Assembly: GCA_964016885.1 (NCBI GenBank)
Contig: OZ024747.1
Coordinates: 7,599,795 to 7,663,794 of the forward strand
Origin: Eledone cirrhosa
Lineage: Eukaryota > Mollusca > Cephalopoda > Octopoda > Eledonidae
Length of the DNA stretch: 64,000 nt
Direction: 5' to 3'
Made by a program: the position numbers and the translations under genes. The notes below the pieces were generated by a model. That model saw nothing but the letters and a program-made list of their open reading frames with translations. It did not search any database and had not been told where the DNA came from. Shown here piece by piece: positions 35,096 through 47,277 of the stretch (its first letter is position 1; each line of letters starts with the position of its first letter).

Positions 35096-35129
<34 letters not shown>

Positions 35130-35548
35130 CATACATATATACATACACAGAATATTCATATTCATTATTCAGACACTCACGACATTATGTACATAATCCC
35201 TGTGTATCAATTCAAATTGAATATTAATCTCCTTAGCTTCACCATTCAGTTATTCTTACTCTAGCCTCTGCTATAATCTAGAGTGGTCTTTATAAGTTTA
35301 AGGGGAGTGTTAACATCATTATCGTTAAAATGTACATTAATCAATTCTGTATTGTCATCCTCATTATCACTATCATCATCGTCACTGACATCGATTTTAT
35401 GTTTGCTTTTCCATGCTGGCATGAATTGAATAGGGCTTTTTAACTGGTTAGCTTTAGGGTGTACTGTTTATGTGGGACATAAACAGACATCACAGCTCAC
35501 TTAAAACTGTGTCATACAGTCACAGACATACACGGCTGCACATATGCA

Positions 35549-35549
<1 letters not shown>

Positions 35550-35620
<71 letters not shown>
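35550..35620. repeat. (TA)n microsatellite
   Basis: About 35 TA units. Open frames reading YIYIYI here are artefacts. Confidence 0.95.
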
Positions 35621-35624
<4 letters not shown>

Positions 35625-35625
<1 letters not shown>

Positions 35626-35860
35626 CCCAGGTCATCCTGTAAGGTGGTCGTGCTGGTGCCACAATAAGAAGCATCCAGTCCACACTGGTTGTCATTAGAA
35701 GGACATCTAGCCATAGAAATCAAGCCAAAATACAGATCTGTACGAGCAAGACATGATCACCTGATCTGGCCTATCTCACAACAGGACAACTCATCTAACC
35801 CATGCTAGTATGGAAAAATGGACGTTAAAAGGTGATGATGATGATGATGATATTCAATTG
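35625..35860 (+). mobile_element. LINE 3' tail fragment with (ATG)n end
   Basis: Reads AAGCACCCAGGTCATCC, GGACATCTAGCCATAG, CAACTCATCTAACCCATGCT, then GTTAAAAGGTGATGATGATG. Same family tail as 34050-34350 in opposite orientation. Preceded by a long (TA)n at 35550-35620. Confidence 0.7.
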
Positions 35861-36309
35861 AGGTTTTTCTCAAAATAATGAAATAGTAATATTTTGTGCT
35901 GAATGTTAGAAACTGGAGAGAATTGGGTTAATATAGAACACACCCATGCAGTGAAGAATATAAATAAATAGCTTTGGGGTTAAAAATTAAGATTGAGTAA
36001 ATTAAACATGATACAGTGAAATATGAGTTTAAATGTTATGGGGTAAACATTTCTGATAATGGTGATGGTGGATACCACCTAGTAAAGAGGATATTATTCT
36101 GACCTGGTTTAAAATCTTGGCTAACATAAGAGGTTTACTTTATTTATATTGCTAATATCTTTTAGAAATGATATGGATGCTGTAACAATTAAAATATAAT
36201 GCCTTTGTGCCTGGTCTAAAGAAATTGTCTTTGATGTCGTCGTTATTGTATTGAAAGGTGTATAAAGTCTGAATGAATATAATTACTATGGTAATGTGTG
36301 TGAGTGTAT

Positions 36310-36800
36310 GACTCACCATCACCATCACCATCATAACCATCACTATTATCATCAGCATCAGCATCATCATCATTTTATGTCTGCTTTTTCCATGTTTGGA
36401 TGGGTTGGATGGGTCTTTTCCAGCTCAACATCTCTCCATTCATTGTGTTCCTTCATCATCACCTTTCTGAGCTTCAGCAATTTCAGATCAGCTCTTCCCA
36501 ACCTCTGCCCAGGTCTTCCTCTACTACAGCTACCTTCCACTGGGATTTCCTGGCACTTTTTACTCTATGATCATCATCCATACACACCACATCCATACCA
36601 GTGCTGTTGTTTCTCTTGTACACTACATCTGATTCCTTTTATACCCAGATTTTCTCTCAGCTCATCCATGCTTTGTCGTTCACATACATTAACATTGCAC
36701 ATCCATCAAAGCATGCCCTCATATATCCTCTGCATTCTCAGTCCATATCTCGCTACCATGCAACATGACACATCACATGCAAGCATCATACAGCCAAATT
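36310..36800 (-). pseudogene. Old LINE RT fragment with (ATC)n tail
   Basis: Starts at a (CATCAT)n tract, then TTTTATGTCTGCTTTTTCCA, and continues with diverged RT C-terminal sequence (CTTTGTCGTTCACATACATT, GCACATCCATC, TCTCGCTACCATGCAACAT), the same order as 34650-34760. Confidence 0.65.
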
Positions 36801-36970
36801 ATTGTTGTCAACACAGAAAGTGGAGTCTTCTTGGGATTGGAATCACTGATGTTCTTACTATCAACTACTACCAAACATAAGCACAGGAATGAACAAATAG
36901 GGGATGAAATGGTAAATAGATGACACAAAATGGTAACAAGAACAAAATAATAACTCCGGGGTCATCAACT

Positions 36971-37390
36971 GTAGAACTTCCATAGTTTCAACGTCTACCA
37001 ACAGTACTGCTGGTAGAACTTCCATAGTTTCAACCTCTACCAACAGTACTGCTGGTAGAACTTCCATAGTTTCAACCTCTACCAACAGTACTGCTGGTAG
37101 AACTTCCATAGTTTCAACCTCTACCAACAGTACTGCTGGTAGAACTTCCATAGTTTCAACCTCTACCAACAGTACTGCTGGTAGAACTTCCATAGTTTCA
37201 ACCTCTACCAACAGTACTGCTGGTAGAACTTCCATAGTTTCAACCTCTACCAACAGTACTGCTGGTAGAACTTCCATAGTTTCAACCTCTACCAACAGTA
37301 CTGCTGGTAGAACTTCCATAGTTTCAACCTCTACCAACAGTACTGCTGGTAGAACTTCCATAGTTTCAACGTCTACCAACAGTACTGCTG
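36971..37390. repeat. Minisatellite, ten copies of 42 bp
   Basis: Exactly 10 x 42 bp. Units 2-9 look identical; the first and last share one C-to-G change (ACGTCTACC for ACCTCTACC). Because 42 is a multiple of three, a frame stays open on each strand: PAVLLVEVETMEVL repeats on minus (within 36861-37418) and RTSIVSTSTNSTAG repeats on plus. Neither is recognised as a protein. Confidence 0.9.
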
Positions 37391-38014
37391 GTCCATTCAG
37401 GGTCATAGTGTCTAACATGATAGTTAAACACTATCCTGAAGTATTTTACATGATGACGAATGAGACAAAAATAGAAAAATTTCAAGGCACATACATTCTC
37501 AAGTTACCACTGAGAAGTGGTTGTCATGTGATCTGGGATTTTATTATAGTGATATATATATAGTTTCGGATCTAACTGTTGAAACGGCCGGAGCTCAGCC
37601 ATCGGGTTCCTGAATCTTTTCATATGTGCACGTGTGGCATTCCTGATGATTTCATATGAATGAAACATTTCTAGTCCTGTACAAGCATTTTCTATATAAA
37701 CCTCTGTTTTCACTCTACTTATGTATTGAGTACCTAATTTACCTCCGACTCTACTCAAGATCAACACACATATATATATATATATATAGGAGGTGATTGT
37801 AGTACAATAAAGCAATGCAGATATCGGATAAGAAGCACTCTACAGTTTGTTGATATGTTGATTTAAAACTGCACTATCCACAAGTGTTTTTTAGCCTTCA
37901 TATCATGTCCTCCTGTTTTATCTGATGAAAACACAAATATTATTGCATGATGATGTTTGTTTTTGAAATGCGCATAATAAAATACATGGAACTCCTTTAA
38001 CCATCTTTTGATCT

Positions 38015-38049
<35 letters not shown>

Positions 38050-38056
<7 letters not shown>

Positions 38057-38351
38057 AAATAAAATAAAACAAGGACGATTGGTTACTCCTTCATTACGTT
38101 TATTGGTTGGTGTCGCGCGTTTCGCCACTGATCAGCTCAAGGTTCGATCTGTATCGATCTAGCCCGACTCTGTAATCCGCGGTTCGTCAGACCCCTTGCA
38201 ATGGTAATGGAAAAATGATTCCAGATTACAGAGTCAGACTAGATCAATACAGATTGAACCTTGAGCTGATCAGTGGCAAAACGCGCGACACCAACCAATA
38301 AACGTAATGAAGGAGTAACCAATCGTCCTTGTTTTATTTTATTTTACTATA
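38050..38351. mobile_element. Foldback element with two 127-bp inverted arms
   Basis: Left arm 38050-38176 and right arm 38225-38351 are reverse complements with about five mismatches, separated by 48 bp. The outer ends read TATAGTAAAATAAAA. The arms contain CTGATCAGTGGCGAAACGCG. It abuts a (TA)n tract. No ORF. Possibly a non-autonomous DNA element or a fused pair of Penelope-type termini. Confidence 0.8.
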
Positions 38352-39022
38352 ATACACTCTGTCTAGCTCTACACCTCGACACTGAAGTGAGCCTAAACAT
38401 CGAGTGCTCACTCGGGTGAACCTACAGTAACTCCAAGTTACACTCCCTGTATTTATATAGATGCTCAAATTTCCACTTGCAAAGGGATTGTCATGTGGTC
38501 TTAGATTTTATTATAATTATATATATATATATATATACAGATGATGAGAAGGAGTGGGGTGCTGAAAAAGGCCTGTCCAACCCATGCAAGTATGGAAAAG
38601 CGGACATGATGATGATGATGTGTGTCTGAATGTATCTATCTATGTCTGTTGTTATGTTGGTGTGTGTATGTATGAGGAAGTATATGTATACGTTTATTGA
38701 AAGCCATTGAAGATTGATTGCTTTCTTGTTGATGGGTTTTAGCACTCTGTTTCCATAGAAACAGAAGAGATGACTTCAATTTAGACTCACTCACCCACCC
38801 TCCGTCCTTCCTTGACCCATGAGTTGAAATATCTTTCTATTTGAGGAGATCGATTGGAGAGCAAACAAAATAAGAATGATATTGTAAAACTGTGGAATTT
38901 GAGGAAATAAGTGGTCTGTGTCCTGTGGAGAAGCAGTGAAGTCTTATGTTTCAGATGGAACATTTTATAAGATTAAGATGAAATTTAGTTGGGATGTAAA
39001 TATTATTATTTAATGCTTGCAG

Positions 39023-39243
39023 AAGGCGGTGGATTAGCAGTATCGGTAAAGTCGGACACCATGCTTTGCAGCATAGAGTTATGGCCTTTTACGGTCGGTC
39101 TGAGTTCAAATCTCGCCGAGGTTAATGTTGCCTTTCATCCTTACGGGGTCGATAAAATAAAGTACCAGTAACATACTGAGGTCGATTTAATCAACTTTCC
39201 CCTCCCCCAAAATGACTGGCCTTGTGACTATACTAGAAATCAT
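39023..39243 (+). mobile_element. tRNA-derived SINE family A, long subfamily
   Basis: Complete, with the extra TCGATTTAATCAACTTTCC segment before GGCCTTGTG. Directly followed by another copy at 39255. Confidence 0.9.
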
Positions 39244-39254
39244 TATTTAATACC

Positions 39255-39440
39255 TGCCGGGTGGTGGATTGGCAGTATTAGTAGAGAGTCGGACACCTTG
39301 CTTTACAGCACAGAGTTATGGCCCTTTGCGTTCTGAGTTCAAATCCTGCTGAGGTTAACTTTACCTTTCATCCTTACAGGGTCAATTAAATAAAGTACCA
39401 GTAATGCACTGGGATAATTGGTGGCCTTGTGCCAAAAAGT
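39255..39440 (+). mobile_element. tRNA-derived SINE family A, full length
   Basis: GGGTGGTGGATTGGCAGTAT to AAAGTAGAAACAGTTATC. The second of two same-strand SINEs ending just before the Dong-like fragment. Confidence 0.9.
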
Positions 39441-39482
39441 AGAAACAGTTATCATTTACATATTATTATTATTGTTGTTATT

Positions 39483-39666
39483 CCTTGAATCTCAGTCATT
39501 GATGTTGGTTAACTGGAAAGTCCGTTGGATTGAATATCAAGCCACTACCTGCAGCCTCAGATATTCAGGACGTATCGGAGGGTTCTTGCTGTTCCAAGCA
39601 AGCATGCCTTTTGAAGCGTTCCAAAAAGCGTGAAGGGGCCGATTTTCTTTAACCATCCCTGGAAAC

Positions 39667-39667
<1 letters not shown>
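39483..39667 (-). mobile_element. 185-bp 3' end of the Dong/R4-like element
   Basis: Almost identical to 8419-8603 of the full copy and bracketed by (ATT)n at 39461-39482 and (TTA)n at 39668-39720. It is a severely 5'-truncated insertion. It ends about 110 bp before the splice acceptor of the first GPAM coding exon. Confidence 0.85.
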
Positions 39668-39720
<53 letters not shown>

Positions 39721-39777
39721 TGCATACTCACCAGCTTTTTTCTTTTATTTTTACTCTCACGCTTCTCTTCCTTATAG

Positions 39778-40054
39778 CATCTGTGCACGCACCATGTCAT
39801 CTGCGAACATACGTACTCATAGTGTCCCTACTGGAGACACCTGGGGCAATGAATGCTTTTCCTCGAAAAGCCAGAGAAAGCGTTCTGACAGGCAAATGAA
39901 TCTAACCAACAGACAGAACTCCCTAAACTATCGACTCTCAAATGCAGATGCCCAGATCATTGAGCAGGGTAAACAACGGTGGCAGGAAAAATACAATTCA
40001 GTTCTGATATCCCACAAGACCAAGAAAAAAGAAACTAAACCTCAAACCACCAAT
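39778..40054 (+). CDS. GPAM: GPAM first coding exon, with 16 nt of 5' UTR
   Basis: A strong pyrimidine tract ends in an AG at 39776-39777. After 16 untranslated bases comes an ATG in good context (ACCATGT) at 39794. The 87-codon frame is Ser/Lys/Gln-rich and runs to a GTGAGT donor at 40055. It joins in phase 0 to exon 2 at 43594. The end of this exon (RWQEKYNSVLISHK) is placed like the weakly conserved basic stretch before the first conserved block of vertebrate GPAM. The upstream acceptor means a non-coding 5' exon exists; it was not located with certainty. Human similarity is weak here, so this exon is less certain than the rest. Confidence 0.8.
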
Positions 40055-43000
40055 GTGAGTCTTAGCTAAATCTCACATTAAACTGTTCAGTTTGTTAACT
40101 TATTTTTATTTATTTTTATTTATTATTATTATAATTTTCCCTGGAGGGAAGGGTGGTTGAATGGTAGAATTAGTAGAGTATCGGACAAAATGGTTTGTCG
40201 TATTTAATTAAGACTTTCTATGTTCTGAGTTCAAATCCCACTGAGATCAATTTTGCTTTTCATCCTTCCAGGGTCAATAAATTACCAGTTAAGTTACTGG
40301 AGGCAATATAATTGACTTTCCTCTTCCCTTAGATTGCTGGCCTTGTGCCGAGGTTAGAAAAAATTATTTTCCCCAGAGAGAGATGGGCTCTGCCAGTCTG
40401 TACATGCCCAAGATACACTGCATATGCAACGACCCCCACCGGATGAAAGGAAAAGTGAAGTGAAGGGATTCTTATTTTGTTAGGGTTTGATAAAATAAAT
40501 ACTAGTGGCCTTAGGTGTTCAGTCCTCCTTGCACATGAGGACTGGATACCTTATTTGTATACCATGTATACAAATAAATATATAATGTAATCAACTATAT
40601 CACTCTGCTCTAAACATTCTCAAGGGCTTGTTAAAATATGGTAGAATAAACTTATTTTACAACATTCTTTGTTGTGAAGGGTCTTTCATCTATTTGCAAG
40701 TTCTAATAAGTCAAGTTGGAACCAAGTAGTTTCTGGGGTTGTTTAGCCCCCCCACCTAATTATTTGTTTAAACAAACCTATGATCAAACATATTCCAGTT
40801 GACTATACAAATAATCCTGCAAATTTGTGGTCTGGTGTCTGTTATAAGCATCATCCGTTTTCCATGCTGGCATGGGTTGAATTGGTTGTTGCACCCTGAG
40901 ATTGGGTGAAGCTGGAGAAACCTTGTCTTGCTCATATGTTCCATTTCTGGCATGATTTCTACAGTTGGATGGCCATCCTAACACCAACCACCTTACAGGG
41001 CGTACTGGATGCATTTTATTATGGCACTAGCACTACTTCTTTACAGGGTGTACTGGGTGTTTTTCATCATGACAATGGCATGACAACTTTATAATTTATT
41101 TTTAGGTCACATTCATTATCATTATTACTCTATCTCTCCCTCATTATTATTCTTATACCATTATACTTAATTCCCATCATGACTTCAGCCTAATGACGGA
41201 CATCATCGGATCTATAAAGGTGAAGATCAAATGGCTTCCTTCATTACTGATTCAACACGATACAGTGAGTAGGATAGAGGGTGACAAATGAGAGAGCAGT
41301 AAAAGGACACTTAATGGAGATGTGACAAGAGGATATATTATAAACAGGATATATTATATATTCCAACTTCCATCATTGCTATCTTAATTTTAATGCCTGT
41401 TTTGTCATGTTTTCTAGCAATGGCCTGTTCTTCTCCAGTACAGCCAGTTATTATGATTCTATGTCCTTTTCATTTTTGAAGTCAGTCTTCACCACATAGT
41501 CTCCATGTCTGCCTTGGTCTCTTTCTTTCTCAGATTCTATCCATTTTACTAGTTTCCGTCATTAGACTGGCTATGCTGGGGCAAAATTGAATGTAATATT
41601 TTTTTAAAAGATTGTTCAAATAACTCATTTTTCATTACCGAGACTTTTATGAATAACCAAATGGTAAACACCAAAATGTGAGTGTGTGTCAGTATTAGTA
41701 TCCCTTTCGTCAAATCCTGCCGAGGTTAACTTTGTCTTTCATCCTTACGAGGTCGATAAAATAAAGTACCAGTAATGCACTGGTATAATTGCTGGCTTTG
41801 TGCCAAAAAGTAGAAACAATTATTATCCCTTTAATCTGAAGACTGCTACCCTACTTCGACCCTAATATGGCATCCACTTCATGGTCCTAGCTGGCAGGAT
41901 GAAGAAGACATTGCTCCAGAGGATGGTGAGGGAGACATGATGGAAGAGCCACTCCATTTGGCTGGGTTCTCACTTTTGTGTAGTCAACTCCGATAACAAG
42001 TGAGCAGGGATGTGGTTTGGGGGCCAAGAACTTTGGGAGTCTCCACTGTCACAGGCTTGACTACATATTTATCAGAAAGTGGTTGATACTTTGACAGTTT
42101 GCCTTCTTCAGCCTGGCTTACAGCGAAGCCCAGGTCTGAAACGTTCATATATCTGAATCAGATGATATCTATTTTGGACATTCTGCTAGTTATGGTGGAC
42201 TTCAGAGATTATATACTGTTATGGAGGCATTGATTGACTTCTTTTTTGACTACACTTCATGTGTAGTAGTCTAACTGCTCTAATTGACTTTCTGGGGTTC
42301 TTATTGCTAATTTTCTGAACCCGTCGTACAAATTTGGGTGTTTGATGGTATTAGGATCCTTAGAAGGTGTTTTATGTTTGACTACTGTCGTGGTATCCCC
42401 ATCAGTGGCTTCCAGCTCTTTGCAAACTTTGACAATAAACACCTATACAACTATATAAACAAAAGACGTGTCCTCAAAGAACTGAGCAACCCTGTATGTA
42501 TGTGGACATAAAGCAAAGCTTGGGGTAACCAATGCCTGATGAGTGAAATTGGTTAACAGAAACTGTACAAAGCCTCTGTGTGTGTGTGTATATGTGAGTA
42601 TGTATATATATATATGTGTGTGTTGTGAGTGTGTGCTTGTCTCTATGTCCTTGTTTTGCATTTAGCATTGCCAGTGCAGATGATGATGTTTGTTTACGTC
42701 CTGTATAAACAGAGGTCCCACAGTCTTAGAGATGTAAAGATCCAAGCTTTAAAGAAAATTTAAAAAAACCAGCAGTCACCCATACATACCAGTCTCCTCT
42801 TTCAATGCTACTGATGTTGTCCAAAGGATAAGCAATGGCTGTTAATAGCTTGGAATCAAGGACGTCATGACTCATTTCTACAGCTGAGTGAACTGGAGCA
42901 GCGTGACACAACAGACTGCCCAGTCCAAGAATCAAACTCATAACCTGATGATTGTAAGACTAACACTCTAAACACTAAGCCATATGACGTATATTACATT

Positions 43001-46000
43001 GTATATGTTGCACACATACTCTTATGTATGTATAGACCTATAACTCCTGGTGAAGTTGTAGGGGCACAGTAATGACATACAATGTTTCTTTGAGCAACTT
43101 CAAACCTTGTGGAGCCCATCCCTTCTCTAGTTCTGAACATAGCCAATTTCTGCCAGAGAAGGAGAGAGATAGTAAGAAACAGATATAGAAAAAAGAGTCA
43201 ACCTTAGTACTGGACTGGACAGAACTGGACCAGACTGGACTGGACTGGTACTTTATATATCAACCTCAAAAAGGATGAAAAGCAAAGTTGACCTCAGTGG
43301 GGGTTGAACACTGAGAGCCAAAAGGAATACTGCAAATCATTCTACCCAACATTTTAACGGCTCTGCCAATTCACCACCTCTCACACACACGTGTGTTGCT
43401 AGGCACACATACACGTGTGTTTGTGTGTGTCACAAGACATACACGTATGCTTGTATGTGTCACATGTGTTTATGAGTGTCACAAGGCACACCTACACAAT
43501 TATCATTGTTTCTACACCAATTCCATTATTTATTACCATCACTGTTACATCTATTCTGATGCAATGTACGTTTCATTTCTATTGTTTTTTTAGTTGAATG
43601 TCGACATATTGGCAAACTTCAAGATAGCCCCCATTGTTAAAGCTGACCAGCTTATATCATACCGAACCTTTATGGGGTTTTCTTGTCCATGCTTCCCGGA
43701 AAGCCGTGTGAGTATTCTTTTATTATGTTATGTGGAAGTTGCCTCTTGTGTGTGTTTGGGGTGTGGTGCCCATATCAGAGTTGAATAAGGTGGATTTTGT
43801 CAGAGTGCACCTGAATAAAAATGTGAATGTATGTGTTTTGTGAGGAGAGAAATTGGTTTATTTTTATTGTCCAGCAAAGTTTGATGAGCAGAGCAGGTAG
43901 CCTTTTTTACAACTAAAGAGAGGTGTGTATGTGTATGCATGTGAGCTTATATTGAAGTGTGTATGTCTGTGTGTGAGAGAGAGAGAGACAGACAGACAGA
44001 CAAACAGCAAGAGAAATAAAGTAACACAGAATGTTCTGTCTTCTCCAGAAAACTATTACTTCAGAAAATATTTTGCAAGACTCACTGCAGAATGTCCTTG
44101 ATGTTCGGTCTGAGCTGAGGTAAGTAGTTTACTTTTACTCAGTTCCTTCATTTGTAATTGCCAATGTAGGATTTTCCTGTTAATCTGGGTTACTTCATAC
44201 CTTCTAACGTGTTCGTTTTTATATTTTCATACCTGATCTGTGTAAATTTTACTTCAATCTTGGCTTATTTCATATTATTTCATTGGTCAGGCTTGTTTTA
44301 TAGTCATTCATAAAGGTAACATTTACCTTTGATTTAATTAACCTTCTGGTCTGAGTAATCTTTTTGAACTTAGCCAGGAAATTATGTCTGAATATTCTGG
44401 GTTTACACAATTTCTCTGTCTGTGTATATTTTCTATATTCTTTACTTGTTTTTCAGACATCCATCCAGATTTGAAACAATATTCCCATACTTGGCATACA
44501 GCTTGCAACGTAAGACTGGCTATGTCTACCCGGATTTGTCTTTATCGGTACTCATATCCAGCAGGTGAGTTGGTCTGACTGTAACATTATGCTATCAATG
44601 TCACATAACTCCCATACAAACCAAACAAGAAGCCTTTTCATGATTGCTTGACCTGCTAGAAATAATTGTCAAACCTCCCTCAAATCATACTCAACTAGAT
44701 AATGTGGGCCTAGATTCCCTTCACAGTCAATTTTGTGAAATGTGTGCAAAGGTCCCATAATTTATTTATAGGAGAAATTGAATTATTTTCTCTCAATTGG
44801 ATGTCCCTTCTTTTCAATAGTCATACAACTGTATATGTATATATATGTGTGTGTGTATCTATATATATATGTGTGTGTGTGTGTATATATATGTTTGTGT
44901 GCATAATAGATATCAAGATGAATGGACCTGTTATTGTTTTCTAAAGACATTTTTTCCAATTCCAACCCACCCGTCCTCTCAATCTATCTTATTTCTCATT
45001 CTTTCTTCTGATGAAGGACTAGCGTCCGAAACATTAAGACCCTCTTCCTGCTATATCAAGCGTTAACCTAATATATCCCTTCCATATACTGTACCGATTG
45101 TGTTGTTATTTCTGTTTACCTTTTACATACACACACACACACATAATATATATATAATTTTATATTATATGGTATAATATAACTGAATTTTATGTAATTC
45201 GATATTGTACCCAGTTTCATAGAGCACATTGATAGAGATAGCACAAAAATATTTGAGAAATACATATTTTCCTTACATATTGTTTCTTCAAACATTTTCT
45301 CTAGAGTACAAGATGCCGTCCAGCAAAATGTACAGAAGACAATTGAAAGTAAGTTTTGTTTTGTTCTCATTTTAATTTTTTTGTTTTTGCTTCCGAACCA
45401 AAATACTCTCCTCATCTCAACAAGATGATGTTGGTAAAAAGAGAGGGGTTTATAAACATAAAACACCCAGTCCATGCTGTAAATGTGGTTGGCATTAAGA
45501 AGAACATCCAGCTGGAGAAACCAAACCCAAATCAGTTCTGTATGAATGAACAAGACACAGTCACCTAATCTGACTTCTCTCACAACAGGACAACTCATCT
45601 ATTCCATGTTAGCATGGAAAATAGACATTAAACAGTGATGATGATAATAAGGATGAAAACAAATACTGGATTGGAAGATGGTTGATTCCGACATTTTATA
45701 TGCATGTGTGTCTATCTCCATCCTTTATTTTTCTTCCTGTTTCTTATAATAATAGTAATATAATAATAATGAGATTGAGTCAATAAAGTCCAAGGAAACT
45801 TATGGAGGTTTCTGTTTTGAGTATGTTTGTGTAACTATACATTCTTTCTGAAGTCAGAAATATTGAATTAGATTTAAGCCCCTAGAGTCTGTGTTGGTGA
45901 AAAATTAGTTCATTATAAACTTGACAAAGAGGAATGTGTTTTGGGGATGTGATGCAAATTCGTTAATTGAATAAAAATGAATTGAATATTGACTAGTTTC

Positions 46001-47239
46001 GATGTGGCTTTGTAGCTGAACCAAATGCTAAGGTGGATAAAATCCTCAAGACTGAGAAACAACGCTCCAAGAAGACCATTGATCGAATGAAAGCTTGTAT
46101 ATCACACTGGGCAGTAAAGTAAGTATTTCAGTTGACTTCTTTCTTTACAGCACTCAGAGCCAGAAAATACTTCAGTCCTCTACAAAAAATAAATGCAACT
46201 CACATTAAGTGTACTGTTCTCTTATGTGAGACAGTGATGCTGTCACACAAATGTCATGAATTTCATTTCAAACTCTAGGCTTTCTCTTCAGCCTTGACCT
46301 TTGCTGATCCTCTATAAAGTTTCTATGTAACTGACATGAAGACTACTGCTCTCATATCTGAGACAGTGCTGCTGTTATACACATTGACATCCTAGATCAC
46401 ACCAATAGGATGATTGACAAAACTCCACTCACTAACATCACTATATACAACTACTGGCTCTCAAACATACTCCCTCTCTTTATATCTCTCTCTCAAATTG
46501 CAGCCTACCATCTTAGAAAAGGACATGTTTGATAATGCAGTCTTGGAGTCCTTACATATAAGAAAAAGATGGGATAGTCATAGCTGGAATGCCTATGATC
46601 ATAGGTCTGCTTGATTAAGGTTAGCCTTTGGGTTAACCATCAGTCTGTACCCTAGCAACCTTTGAGTTAACCATCAGTCTGTACCCTAGCTACCTTTGGG
46701 TTAGCCATCAGTCTGTACCCTAGCTACCTTTGGGTTAGCCATCAGTCTGTACCCTAGCAACCTTTGAGTTAACCATCAGTCTGTACCCTAGCTACCTTTG
46801 GGTTAGCCATCAGTCTGTACCTCAGCAACCTTTGAGTTAACCATCAGTCTGTACCCTAGCTACCTTTGGGTTAGCCATCAGTCTGTACCTTAGCAACCTT
46901 TGAGTTAACCATCAGTCTGTACCCTAGCTACCTTTGGGTTAACCACCAGTCTGTACTCTAGCAACTTTTGAGTTAACCACCAGTCTGTACTCTAGCAACC
47001 TTTGAGTTAACCACCAGTCTGTAACCTAGCAACATTCAAGTTAACCATTAATTAATATACTACCTGTTCTAATCTCTGCTTAACTGTTATCTAAAATTAC
47101 TATTTTTCCTGCTCTGTTTCTCTCTTGCAGTGCCATTGGTTTCTCCTTGTTTAAATTCCTTGGTTCAATACTACGGAGCCTTCAAGTTCATCGGTCACAG
47201 TTGAATATAATTAAAAATTTAGAAAAGGTAAGCATGCAG

Positions 47240-47277
<38 letters not shown>

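Noticed and set aside
35501..35723. Open frames reading YIYIYI
   Set aside because: Pure (TA)n microsatellite.
36861..37418. 185-codon minus-strand ORF of valine/leucine-rich repeats as a protein
   Set aside because: It is the translation of a 42-bp minisatellite that is open in a frame on either strand, so coding is not indicated by the frame alone.
38090..38150. Active hammerhead in the foldback arm (CTGATCAGTGGCGAAACGCG)
   Set aside because: The core reads CTGATCA, losing an essential G, and stem II would have one pair; at most a distant relic.
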